Assembly (NCBI GenBank): GCA_039720395.1
Contig: CM077832.1
Coordinates: 11,115,967-11,179,966, forward strand
Length of the DNA: 64,000 bases
Direction of reading: 5' to 3'
Source: Liquidambar formosana
Lineage: Eukaryota > Streptophyta > Magnoliopsida > Saxifragales > Altingiaceae
In this document: positions 47,301 through 58,101 of the stretch, piece after piece
How the letters are laid out: every line of letters begins with the position of its first letter
Numbering within the stretch: position 1 is the stretch's first letter
Program-made: the position numbers and the translations under genes
Notes under the pieces: model-generated
Told to the model about the DNA's origin: nothing
Databases searched by the model: none
What the model saw: the letters and a program-made list of their open reading frames with translations, nothing else

Positions 47301-48942
47301 GAATGATTTTTATATCCGTTCAAACATGTCTATTTTATTTGTATGAGCCAAGCAAATGATTTTGTATTCTGTTTCAAATAATGCTAGATATGATTTACTG
47401 ATTACTTGAAATTATATTTAACCAAAATGATTTTGTTTGAAACTCTGGTCTGACTGCCTTATGTCTAGCCCTGGTCAGTACGGGTTAAGTTATTGGCCTT
47501 TGGTTCCTTTTGGTTCCAATGCTCTACTCCAGTCAGTAGGGGATATTACTGATCTTTGGTACCAATGCTCTGTTAAAGCCTCATCTAGACAGGAGCACTG
47601 TTTGGACCTTCGGGTCAATCTGTCTGAGTCATTTGTTTGGTTAGCCAGAGTTACTACATAAATATGTGTTCGTTCTAATCTAAAAGCTCTGAATGTTTAT
47701 TTGAAATCTGTTATTAATATGAGAATTCTAAAAATGTGTATTTCTCTAAACATCTTTTGGAAAATATTTAATTGTGGTTACTAGCTTATGTTTTGTCGAT
47801 ATACATTTTTACGAAAAAACTCGTACGATTAGCTTGGCTTATTCTTGTGTATATTATACTCACCCTTACAACATATTTTTTAGATGAGTAGTCTATTAGA
47901 TTGTTGGGCCAAGTGCAATTGAGGTTAGAGCGCGTCAAGTTAACAGCTATTAGATTAAACATTAATTAGTATTAGTTTCCATAGTGATTTCTTTTTCTTA
48001 TGAGAAGATTTTTGGACTCATTTTAGATGTTATTTGTTAAAGTTTGGAGTTATGAGGTTTGAGTAGACAACTTTTTCAATTATTTTGGTTATTGTTGATG
48101 ATTATGGCATCACTGAATTATTGGAGATTATTAGTACATTAAATTTCATGATTGAAATTTTATTATGGATGGACTATTTTAATTGATCACATGAATGGTT
48201 GGGATACGAATGTTTAATTGCGCCTTCAGACTCAATCACTTGGGTTTGGGATGTGACAATTACACCAGTGGAAATGCCCCATACTTTGGTAGCCCATTTC
48301 TCGATTTCCAAAATCAAACCTCCTTCTCCACTGAATCGACCCACAATGCAAGATTTCAAGAAGTCTGTTCTGCTCTTCACTTCCAGGTCATGCACCTGGA
48401 AAATCACTCTGTTACCCACTGCTATAACATCACAAGCTCCAAATAGCTAGCAACAAAGGTAATTTAGCCATGTGCAGGTATGAGAGAGAAGATTCAAGAA
48501 GAAACACTTGTACCCCTCTACAATGACTGACAGAATCAAGGCATTCCTTCAACGAAATCAACAATGCTCTCCAACTATATGCATCCACACCTTTAGGGAA
48601 GATAACCATACTCTTGTTATGGTTGAACGGGAATTCGGAAACAAACAAGGCTCTGCCTGTATGGTTAGATCTAACCGTCGCCACTTCCCTAAACACACCC
48701 ATTTCCTTCCAGTAAAGTTTCGCTCTAGATCCATTACAGAGAATACCATCGACAAAGTCAATAAATTTTTTTACAAAAATTCTTTCAAGGAAGACGTTTC
48801 TACAAAAACCTCTACCCTTCTCATTGATTCTTACAAACCTGCCTTTGTTTTCATCAATCATTGAAAACTCAAAGGTTTTCCATTCAATCTGAAAAATCTT
48901 GCCCATCGGACAGCTAGGTAGCTGATAACTTCTTGAAATCAA
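44339..48942 (-). pseudogene. LINE ORF1 (DUF4283-type nucleic-acid binding), split by solo LTR
   Basis: The N-terminal half (48942-48259) carries a DUF4283-like segment ending CIVGRFSGEGGLILEIEKWA and KVWGISTGVIV. The frame resumes after the 2.3-kb LTR below 45958 with EVEASGVLNEG, RLHLDRWGFKVGC and AWCLDLFKMIGDFCGGYICM, the usual second part of plant LINE ORF1. It then runs to the acidic linker (44989-44339) with its TGA at 44339-44341. Frameshifts and stops occur near 48425, 45890, 45770 and 45390. Removing the LTR and one target duplication restores continuity of the homology, which confirms the insertion. Confidence 0.75.
45959..48258 (+). mobile_element. Solo LTR inside the LINE ORF1
   Basis: A 2300-bp sequence from TGTAATGCCC to GGGATGTGACA, flanked by the perfect 5-bp duplication ATTAC (45954-45958 and 48259-48263). 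Ends and internal phrases are chromovirus-like. It is the youngest layer in this part of the nest. It contains TA microsatellites (46544-46684) and no gene. Confidence 0.9.
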
Positions 48943-49106
48943 CCTGGAAAATCTTCCCCATCATAAACAAATCGAATATCTTCTACAAATCTCATACTGA
49001 AGCTCGCGAGGATAACAACCGCCACCAAAGCCTAGATAGCACACTTAACAAAGCCTAATATGCACCGAGAGCTTCTCTCTCTAATTTTCTCACAATGTTC
49101 TCTTTT

Positions 49107-49122
49107 ATTTATAAAGAATCTT
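49107..49122. repeat. Target-site duplication, right copy, of the LINE
   Basis: Second copy of ATTTATAAAGAATCTT, adjoining the 5' end of the LINE. Confidence 0.9.
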
Positions 49123-49139
49123 GGCCCTAAATGTGCTTA

Positions 49140-50270
49140 TGACTGCCGCACCCTAAACCATGTGGTTCGGGAGTACGCCACTAGCCAGGAAGGCTAACGC
49201 AAAGAGGAGTCGCCACCCAGGAAACCCGGGAACCAAACTTAACCCCTTGCAAAGGTCCAACTCGTCATAACCAAAGAAGGTTCGAAATTAAAGTACGCCA
49301 TCGGGAAGGTGTTAGGCACCCGATAACGCCCGATCCGAAGATCGGCCCCCACTTTATGTTTGTTAATCATGTTTAATAATCTGATTTAATTAAGATTACC
49401 CTTAAGACATACAACAATTCAATTGAACACACATTTGGTAGATGACATGATCAGACAACGGTATAACACAGAGATTAAACAAGTAAAATGAGTGATAAAA
49501 AGAAGAAAACAATTCTGGCAGAGGCAATCACACGTACGCACAAATAATATATGCGTATGCACCATCTACTTGCAAAACAAACGTTAGTTTGCCTGCAAAA
49601 CAATATTAGCCAAAACCAAATTTACCTAATTATTCTTTTCTAAAGCTATCACAAAATTCCTAACATGCTCTCCATATCATGATACCAAATAAACAAAGGA
49701 CCAACCCTATCATGCAAATAATATCAACCTATCATTCTAAACCGAACATTTCAATGGATAATATCACGTTAAATCATGCAAATAACAACGGAGTGAAACA
49801 AAGTATAGAGTTTACCACGCACAATATTCAAGGTTGATTTTCCGTTCCCTCAAGTCCACTGCCAATCCATATCGCCTACCTCCTTAAGTCCAGCCTCTCC
49901 CTTACTCCCTATTTCTCTTTCTTTTCTAGCCTTCAAACACAAATCTTTCGGATCCCTTTCTAAAACCTAACCTTAGGTATTTATAGGGTAAAATTAGGTT
50001 TAACCTCACCATCTGAAACCCTAGGAGCTTCTCTAACCGTCTCTAGCCCACTCCTCCTCTTCCACAAGGTAAGGGCATCAGCCATCCCCTGGATCATGGA
50101 AGATTTCAGTATAGGTAAGGAAAATGGAGATTACGTGCGTTCGCACAGGTCCCATTATGCGTACGCATTACCATAGTATGTGTACGCACCATACCTCGTG
50201 CGTACACACACCAGAAATATGCGTATGCACACACACCACCAATCCCGGTTTTAAACAATTCTTCTTAAGT
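49140..50270 (-). mobile_element. LTR-like remnant, reverse orientation
   Basis: The minus strand ends with GGTGGCGACTCCTCTTTGCG and a GGTGCGGCAGTCA edge, and contains GGTGCCTAACACCTTCCC (complement near 49305) and GGGCGTTATCGGG. All of these are phrases of Tat/Ogre-type LTR ends. A cluster of TGCGTACGCA-like palindromes lies at 50120-50240 and a weaker one at 49540-49580. Borders and target duplication were not found. Confidence 0.45.
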
Positions 50271-50449
50271 TATTACATTCACTCAACTCATCAAAAAAAA
50301 AGGCTGGGATTTGGCAGCAAACATTTGGACCTCATCATCGAGAACTATACAGGACAAAAATCCCAACAATCGACGGAATGCGTTGCTTATGATGGTTCGA
50401 CAAACCGGAGTGTTGAGTATCGGTGGTTTGAGAGAACTTTAATGGCAAA

Positions 50450-50545
50450 AATGGAGATGAATAGTTCTACTTGGTTCTCTAATGAACAGTGACACTTAGT
50501 TCTCTGATGAATAGTGACACTTGGTTCTCTGATGAATAGTGACCA
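50450..50545. repeat. Short tandem repeat, period about 28 bp
   Basis: Three to four copies of a unit like GATGAATAGTGACACTTGG followed by TTCTCT. No function seen. Confidence 0.7.
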
Positions 50546-52130
50546 GAAGCCTGAAAATAAAGAGAAAACGATAGAAGAGACCGAGGTTTGTCTATCCTTA
50601 ACCCTCCAACACTCAAGTCAAATCTCAAGATTCTTAAAGAGAGTAATGGGGAGAGAGAGAGAATCTCTAGGGTTTTGTGTTGGCGACACACCTACCTTGT
50701 TTTGTATGAATAGTATTCCTTTTATAGGAAGGGACTAGGTCATTAGGTTAAGTTGTCGCCTTAACCCGACCATAGTTAGTTTAAGTTTTAGGCCTGGTAT
50801 ATCGACAACTGTTTAACCATGGTTCAATTATCTATGACCCGTTTTGACCATGGTTGAGTTTCCTTTGTCGAATTTTCTAGGAAAATATCTCCAAGACACG
50901 TAGTGAGCACATGATTGGGACCGATGGTCAAGCACTAGTTTTACCGAAGGTTATACCCTGAAGACGTGACAGTTTCATCCGACCACAAAAGGACCCATTC
51001 AACGAGTGAGCTCGTCTTTACCGAGCACATTATGACCCGAAGGGTCTTTAGCTGAGGAAAGACATATGTCCTTTCTTTTTTCATTGTCTATGGGAATCTT
51101 TCCACACAATTTAGGGGACTGAGAAACGAAGATGACGGCAGTCCGACAAAGTCATGACATCATCGAAATTGAGCATGGTAGAGGGCCCAAGGCCGAAGCC
51201 CAAGGAGCTTCCTACCGAGAATGATTCAACCAAGGATGAAGTAAAGGCCCATTCCACCTGAGCTCCTCCTTGGTCTTTAATTCTTGTTACCGAAGGCAAC
51301 CACATATCCTTGTCACATCTATTTCAGTAAATACCCCACACAGGAACCATCGCAAAATGTAGGAACAAAATGGGTCGTCTACAATGCTTAATAGGGGAAA
51401 GATCATATTAATTTTTATATGCACTAAAAATAAACTCTTTCTTAACAAGTCAATTGTTCTGCAATGCTATCAATCTCAACTCTCAATGAGAAAATTCTAA
51501 ATATGAAGCTTCTGATTTCTTTCCTTATCTCTTTCTTTTCTTTTCTTTTCTTTTCCTTTGGGGGGGGAAGGGGGGGTTGTTATTGACTTATAGTATGCCA
51601 CAAACTCAACACCATAATATCCATTTTTGTTAAAACACAAAACTAACCCCTCCATTTAAATGCACAGCCACCATCTTCAAGCATGCCCAGTGGTTCTGAC
51701 CTGCCCACATTCTTCATCACTTGATATTTCTCTCTCCTCTTTCTTTTCTTTTTTTTTTTTTTTTTTTTACCTACAAAAGAGTACCCTTCAAAACCATAAC
51801 ATACACATATATATTGTAGCCAGCAACAGATGTCAACAGATTTCATTCATCGACAGAAATGTCTAATACAACAACCTGGCTTAATGAAGGCGAAAATGAA
51901 AAACCAAAATGAACCAAATACTTTTAATTTCTATTGTTCAACCTAATTTTCTCATTGATCAAACAGTTCAAAAATAAAACATTTTTTCCCCAAGAAGCTG
52001 CCAAACATTCAACTCTAATCACAATACTTAGCAATAGAAAAGAAAATTCAAAGGGGGGAAAAAAATTTGACGATTAATGTTCAATAATGTGTTGTCTATA
52101 AGAAAAAAAAATTAAGGTCATTAGACTCAC
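50546..52130. other. Intergenic stretch with repeat-like DNA
   Basis: 50780-51400 is less AT-rich, with phrases such as GACCCGAAGGGTC and ACCGAAGG repeated; it looks like old LTR sequence, but I cannot define ends. 51540-51580 and 51735-51770 hold poly-pyrimidine and G runs. No gene supported. Confidence 0.35.
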
Positions 52131-52214
52131 CCATTGAACGCCCAAAAACATGGGCTTTTCTCCAACCTAGATGATCCAATTGAGAGATTTGCATCTTTTT
52201 GCCATGATTTTGTT
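52131..52214 (-). pseudogene. Orphan exon of an alpha/beta-hydrolase
   Basis: Between a GGTGCAG acceptor and a GTGAGT donor the minus strand encodes NKIMAK, then (after compensating for two extra bases) DAISQLDHLGWRKAHVFGRS and MG. This is the segment around the nucleophile elbow of a plant alpha/beta-fold hydrolase family, where GHSMG holds the catalytic Ser; here His is replaced by Arg but Ser remains. Two one-base insertions break the frame near its start. I find none of the neighbouring exons, so this is a relic. Confidence 0.65.
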
Positions 52215-52755
52215 CTGCACCAAACATCAACCAAAATTAGATAGAGAAAATTCTAAGAAAGCTAAACAACATGAAAACATAAAGATTCAAAATGATGATG
52301 TGGCAGATTTACCTCAAAGCCATTTCTTGAGCCAAATATAGCTTAAGATTTGCTTCAAGCTATATTTGCCTTAGCAAATGCATCACTTGTTGGAGCACCT
52401 GTTTTTTACTCATGAGATAAATATTGATGCTCCCTCATCACTAGAGTTGCTCTTAATTTGAAAAACAGACATTAACTCTGCCATGATTTTGTTCTGCACC
52501 AAACATCGACCAAAATTAGGTACAAAAAATTCTACGAAACCTAAAACAACATGAAAATATAAAGATTCAAAATGATGATATGGTAGATTTACCTAAAAGC
52601 CATTTCTTGAGCCAAATATAGCTCAAGATTTGCTTCAAACTATACTTGCCTCAACAAATGCATCACTTGTTGGAGCACCTGTTTTTTACTCATGAGACAA
52701 ATTTTAACTCCGCCTCATCATTGGAGTTGCTCTCAATTTGAAAAACAGACATTAA
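52201..52755. repeat. 279-bp tandem duplication
   Basis: Two direct copies start at 52201 and 52480 (GCCATGATTTTGTTCTGCAC) and both end in AAAAACAGACATTAA. They duplicate the intron flank and the first bases of the hydrolase exon, including its splice acceptor. Copies differ by scattered substitutions. Confidence 0.88.
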
Positions 52756-53812
52756 TTATATGTTGCAAGACTCCAGTTAGCGCAAGCTACTTGGTGTTTC
52801 TCTAATTTCTACTTGCATGTAATTGGTTTTATCTTAAAAGGCTTTTACAAAGCCTGAATCATACACCACTCAGAAAAACAAAGGTAGGATCCATATTTTC
52901 ATCTATCCCACTGTCACAAGTTCTGCATTTTCCCAGTACCCAAAAAAAGTGTCAAAGCCTAAAATAATTTTAAAAAGGAAAGAAAAAATTAACACACGAC
53001 TGACTTTTTGGTGGTTATGGAATTCTGACCCATGCCACTAGCTTCTAGCCACCCCCTCAAAGCTTGGGATCTTGTCGCAGCTGAGTGCTGATGCAGTTAG
53101 CGTTTCTTCCCTTGCGTTTATAGTTCTCGTCTTTTGCATCCTGAATACCACCCAAAAAAAAAAAAAAAAAAAAAACAAACATTACCTGTCTACTCTTCTT
53201 CAATGAGATACAACCCACCCAAAAATGACCAAATCACCATCTCACCCGTAATAGAAAACCACCTTCTCACCGCCTTTACTTGAAACCTCCATCTAACCCC
53301 GAACCCAGCCACCATCTCACCAGAAATGGTCATCGATTGCTGCAACAACAGTGACAAGTGGGCTCTATCAAAAACCCATTTTGATTATCCGTCATCACCA
53401 CCATTAAAATTCACAACCACTACCAACATTACGGAAAGCTAAATCGGAACCCATATGCCAAGAAATTCTATTTGAGGCCATACAAATGTTTCAATATGAA
53501 ATTTATATACACTCCACAAACCAATAATCCAGGTGAAATAAAACTCATCAAAATTATCACATAACTGAACCACCAGGGAATGGATAAATTCACAAAAATC
53601 CTTAAGGGGATTCTCTTCTTTCCGCTCCCAGGGTAGTTGATGCAGAGGAAAATTTGCATGATCAGTCCAGAGATATTTCAGAGAAAGTTCACTCAATAAA
53701 TGTGAGGAGGGCGGTTTTAGTGAAAGAAAATAAGGAGTGGAAAGATAAAATGGTTGCACAGGCTTGGCTTGAAAGCGCTTGACCCCGTTATTAGCGGGAT
53801 TAGCTGGGACTT
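52756..53812. other. Intergenic stretch
   Basis: AT-rich with a poly(A) tract at 53155-53175. An open frame of 106 codons on the minus strand (53439-53759) has no recognisable motif and may be chance. Confidence 0.35.
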
Positions 53813-53911
53813 CCCCCTAGATGTCCAGTCAACTGCTACGCCTCAACGCATTTCGGGGAGAACCAGCTAGCTTTGGGTTCGAGTGGCATTTTCACCCTAA
53901 CCACAACTCAC
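53813..53911 (-). rRNA. Plastid 23S rRNA fragment in nuclear DNA (NUPT)
   Basis: The minus strand carries the highly conserved large-subunit rRNA segment GAGCTAGCTGGTTCTCC-like (here AAGCTAGCTGGTTCTCCCCG), AAATGCGTTGAGGCG and then AGTTGACTGGACATCTAGGG. The last phrase points to chloroplast 23S. Only about 100 bp is present, with small changes such as an extra T in the complement of GTGAAAATGCCACTCG. It is a fragment transferred from the plastid, not a functional rRNA gene. Confidence 0.8.
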
Positions 53912-54089
53912 ATGCACTCGAAGTGTACAGAGTTGCTAATAGTCTCTATCTCAAAAATTCTCTACTGAGACGGGTGCTGGGGGCGAACTCAACTTGAAAC
54001 GGATAGAGCATCACCTTATTTATACAAATAAAGAGCTGAAGTCTGAACTTCAGGTCGAAGAGAAGGAATTGAACAGAGGGAGGAAAAAG

Positions 54090-54132
<43 letters not shown>

Positions 54133-54136
<4 letters not shown>

Positions 54137-54487
54137 CAATGATCCTATCAGCACTGATATAGGTTTATATCAATACGGCTAGAAACCTACAATTGTTGAT
54201 TACAATTCTACAATTGATTAATTACAAACTTACAATTGACTAACTACAAATGGACAATTATCTGGCTCGCAGGCGATTGTAGTCAGTCAATTATAAGTTT
54301 GTAATCAATCGATTTATAAGTTTGTAGTCAATGAAATAGGATGTTTGTAGCTATTTAAAAGCCTATAATTTGTAATCAATCGTAAGTTTGTAATCGGCCA
54401 ATTGTAGGTTTGTAATCAGCCAATTATAGGTTTGTAACCGTGCTGATTTAAGCCTATATTAGCACGTGCTGATAGGATCATTACCGT
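54133..54487. mobile_element. MITE between TA arrays
   Basis: Terminal inverted repeats around AATGATCCTATCAGCAC (54139-54155 and the complement at 54464-54482) bound a 355-bp AT-rich interior made of ACAATTGATTA/TTTGTAATCAATC-type repeats that can fold back on themselves. Both sides are TA dinucleotide runs (54099-54132 and 54487-54508), so the element sits in, or expanded, a TA microsatellite. It has no coding capacity; the superfamily is uncertain because TA-rich flanks hide any target duplication. Confidence 0.7.
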
Positions 54488-54508
54488 ATATATATATATA
54501 TATATATA

Positions 54509-55450
54509 ACAGATACAGTGTATGTTTCAAACTGGAACTCTATTTCGTTTTGTTTTGTTTCAAAACTAGAAGGTCATATTTAATCAGCCTAACCAAGTAA
54601 CCAATCTGGGTTGCATGTGAAATACCAAAACTGCAAAATTAGAGTGCAAAAACTTTTTTAAAAAGATTACTACATAACGTTGGGATGACGTTTAGTTCAA
54701 TCAAGGTTCCATGCTCCAAATCATGGGTTGGAGTCCTTGAGATCAATACAGACCGAGTTTAAATACATACCAACCATTGGAATACATATACATATATACA
54801 CTAATACACGCATCAGTCAAATATGACCCAACCAACCAAGATGCCTAAATAAATAAGAAGATTCAATGTCACAAATATAAACAAAAAGAATAAGGCTTGG
54901 AAAAGATTAACAAAATGGAATAAGGTATAAAACGGGAAAACATGAGTTAAGACTAATAAAATCACTAAGGTCTTTGCCAACAAAATCTCCATCAAAATTA
55001 AAACTCAGGGGTTCATCGAAAGAGACCACAGAGACCTCATATTCATCTCGAACAGAACCATAGTATCCACCTCAATAAACAACCTCAGAATTTCATCTTA
55101 ATCTGCAACAAAACCATAGTAATCCACCTCAACAAACAGCCTTTGAATTTCAAGAGACAACTGCCCACATAATTGCACCTGTATAAACTAATTAAACATT
55201 CCAAAGAACAATCCACCTCAAATAGAGAGCAAATAACCACAAAACTATAGATTAAGTTAGGAGTTGTGTGAAAAGAGCCAAATCCATATTTTTTCCTATT
55301 ATCCCCATGTTATATATATATATTCCCTAGGAAATAAATATATCTCAAAACGGGGGAAAAACAACAAATACACAGAGAGAAAGAGAGAGATGATGAAATT
55401 CAAGAAAAAACGATGGAATGGGGATTGGGGAGGGATGAGAGGTCTTCCTG
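54509..55450. other. Intergenic stretch
   Basis: AT-rich, no gene seen. It may include the 3' region of the small gene that ends at 55451. Confidence 0.35.
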
Positions 55451-55714
55451 TTAGTGCTCCTGGGTAGTCTTGTGATACTTTGCTCTAATCCACTGAAAAC
55501 CCATGGAGGGTCCTTCCCTGACCTTCCTCATGCCATTAAAAGCCACTGCTTTGGTCTTTCCAAGGCCTTCTCCAACATTGTTTTTGTACTTTTCACTCCT
55601 CAGTTGAACCGCCACTCTTCTTGGTCTGAGGGACAGGTGTTCATGGGATTTTTCACATACACATGCTCTGCACATCACCACCACCATAAACAAAGCAATC
55701 GGAATGGTTACCAT
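55451..55714 (-). CDS. Possible small secreted-peptide precursor (87 aa)
   Basis: The open frame starts MVTIPIALFMVVVMCRACVC, a hydrophobic N-terminus that could be a signal sequence. A basic, hydrophilic body follows (RPRRVAVQLRSEKYKNN) with a C-terminus containing GPSMGFQWIRAKYHKTTQEH. I do not recognise the family; it lacks clear CLE, CEP, RGF or IDA signatures. A strong acceptor (TTCTTCAG, exon start 55733) precedes the ATG, and an upstream exon with a GTAAG donor ends at 56244. If spliced so, the frame stays open into that exon back to an ATG at 56464, giving 167 codons. That could be a 5' UTR exon or true coding sequence. Expression is unknown and the gene may be spurious. Confidence 0.4.
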   Translation of the reverse strand: MVTIPIALFMVVVMCRACVCEKSHEHLSLRPRRVAVQLRSEKYKNNVGEGLGKTKAVAFNGMRKVREGPSMGFQWIRAKYHKTTQEH

Positions 55715-56243
55715 CGTTTTTATGCCCAGTAAACTGAAGAAATAAAATTTTAAATCTTTTTTTTTTTTTTTTGTTATTTTTTATTTCCCAAATGATGAAA
55801 AGTTCTATGATTCAAAATCTAATGTATGTTATTTTACTACATTTTCTCAGTAACCAAACACAAAGCAAAAGAAAATTACAGAATCAAACATCATATGAAT
55901 CAAAATGTATACCACAAAACCATCTCAATCAATTAGTTATAATTAAATCTAAGTGACTCTAGACTGAAGAATAAACCTAAAAGCCACACGAGACATGAAA
56001 TCCTTCCCAAAAATGAAATCCAAAAGAAGTCATTTTAATATTTGAAATACATGAACAAAATACAAGGAAATGACTTCCATAGAATCAAACCCAGCTTAAG
56101 TAGCAAATCAGAAAACGAAAAATACATTAATAAATGATTTGAGTAACATTGTTGGAGTTTCTAGAGTAGTCCTTCACAACTCACAAATTTTAGCAAGGGC
56201 CTTGTAATTCTAAAACTAAGCAATAGCATGAATGGGAACTTAC

Positions 56244-56464
56244 CAGAGGTCCTCTATGACCAATCGACGCCGGATCTCGCTCAAGAGCTCTGAATCCACC
56301 AAAATGTTCACCCTTTGCTTGTAGATCTGGATCTGGACAGGACCCAAAACAAAAAGGTAAAAAAAGGGAGAGCTGTAGAAAGGATTTTGGTTCCCTCGCT
56401 TCAAGACTGAGAAGAGGTAAGGCTTGTTTCTCTCAGTTAGTCGGTTCAAAGAGGACTGACACAA
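56244..56464 (-). other. Possible first exon of the small gene
   Basis: Open from ATG 56464 with a consensus donor after ...RRLVIEDL (CTCTG|GTAAG). It is in frame with 55451-55733 across a 510-bp intron. Amino-acid content (for example NPFYSSPFFYLFVLG) does not look like a known domain, so an untranslated exon is as likely. An overlapping open frame in another phase (56433-56852) has no recognisable motif. Confidence 0.3.
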
Positions 56465-56852
56465 CGAATGTCATCATCATGGGATGGATGCAGCTGGATG
56501 CTTGTGGTCCAAGATTTGGAGGGAGGGTGGGAAAGAGAGAGAGGGGAAAAAGGAGGAGAAAGACTGAGAGGGTGGGGATGGCAAACAGGAGGGGTATGGG
56601 CCTCTGAGCAGGCGCAAGAACCAAGGTCACCAACAATGCCTTTTCAGTGCCAATAAATCCATCAAATGACGTCATTTCGTGAGGGTGAGTTGCAAGCCAG
56701 CAAAAAGACCAAAGCATGAGAACCATTTGACACAAAGAATAAGCCAAATACAAGCGCCGTTTTGCTGTTTTGGACGTCATTTTGGACGAAGATGAACAGT
56801 CTGTTTTTTTTTCTTCCCTTTTATATATAACAATAGATATTATGAAATACAA

Positions 56853-58057
56853 ATTAACCTCAATTTTTTTTTAAAGAAAAAATAAGAAAAAGAAAATGGA
56901 AAAGAAAATACAATAAGTATATGCAATATATCTAAGAGTTCATGGGATATAAACATTACAGAAATCTCTTTTACAAGCAAGACAATGAAATTGGATGCTT
57001 CAAGGTTGACTTGTAGTTCAGAACCCACATCTTTATTTTCTTCCTTTAATGTTCTTTTCTCCATTCTTCAAGAATCAAGACAAATTTGGCAGATGTTTGG
57101 ATGATTAATCATCTCTTCACGTCAACTCAAGGCAATAAGTCTTTATGAAGTACTGGATTACAATCAACATAAAGCAATGGGATAATACTTGGAGAAATTG
57201 AATCTGCAATAAGCAACACCAATTCATTATCATATACATAAAAAATGACTAGTAGATGCTAGATCCATAGTTACACATGCACATTGGATTTCGATTATTC
57301 CAACTTCCTGAGAAAGGAAAAGGCAAAAACAGTACATAAATCAATGATGAACCCAAATCTCTAAACAACCATTTGAACCTATAAATTTTAGGAACAAAAT
57401 GGACAACAGTAAACAGGGAATTTAGAAAAAATACAAAAATAATTCACTTCAATCTCAAAGCAATTTCCACTACAGATACAAAATTCAAACTGGGAAAAGA
57501 TTTTGTTTTCAATATTATAAATAGAAAAAGGGGCCAATCAATCAGTGTTATGGAAGGCATACCGAGGCACAAGGCATAGCAAGGTCCATCCATGATATCC
57601 CACTGAAACCAAGGTGTGGTGCATTAAATCAAAAGCAAGGATATGGGCGTATCCATAGTTCTTAAAAATGGTAAATCTTTCAAATTTGTCTCATTGGTTT
57701 CATCTATTTTGTCCCCAACTGTTGAATTGATTTATTATCATTACTATTATTTTTACCAAAACAATGTTTCACTGCAAAAGTGTTTTGTACAATATTAACA
57801 TATCAACCAAGTTGAGACTTAAGATGCCAAACTTATATAATTCTACTTCTTTTCCCCTAAAGAATTTTATGTATTTTCTGAGTTTTGCTTCGTAAAAATG
57901 TTTTTGCATATATTTATTTCTCTAAACAGCTTCCCCTGATTTTGGCTGCCTCAAGTGCACTTTTATCAGGTAATTACAGGAATTAATATAAGTTTACATT
58001 TGGGTAGAAATAAGGATCCCAGAATCAGTTTACCTTAATCCAAAATCATCATTCATT

Positions 58058-58101
<44 letters not shown>

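Larger units (their letters stand above)
40582..49106 (-). mobile_element. L1-type LINE, full-length but decayed, split by a solo LTR
   Basis: The element reads on the minus strand from 49106 to a poly(A) tail (T tract 40583-40603 on the plus strand). It measures 8525 bp including a 2300-bp solo LTR, so about 6.2 kb of LINE. It has an ORF1 with a DUF4283-like start and ORF2 with endonuclease, reverse transcriptase and zf-RVT regions, plus the 16-bp target duplication. Many stops and frameshifts show it is dead. It is full length at the 5' end, which is less common than truncation. Confidence 0.9.

Noticed and set aside
48508..48864. 118-codon plus-strand open frame
   Set aside because: Antisense of LINE ORF1.
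56433..56852. 139-codon minus-strand frame
   Set aside because: Starts in a poly(A/T)-rich area and has low-complexity Leu/Phe/Pro runs; no family resemblance. It overlaps the possible first exon of the small gene in another phase.
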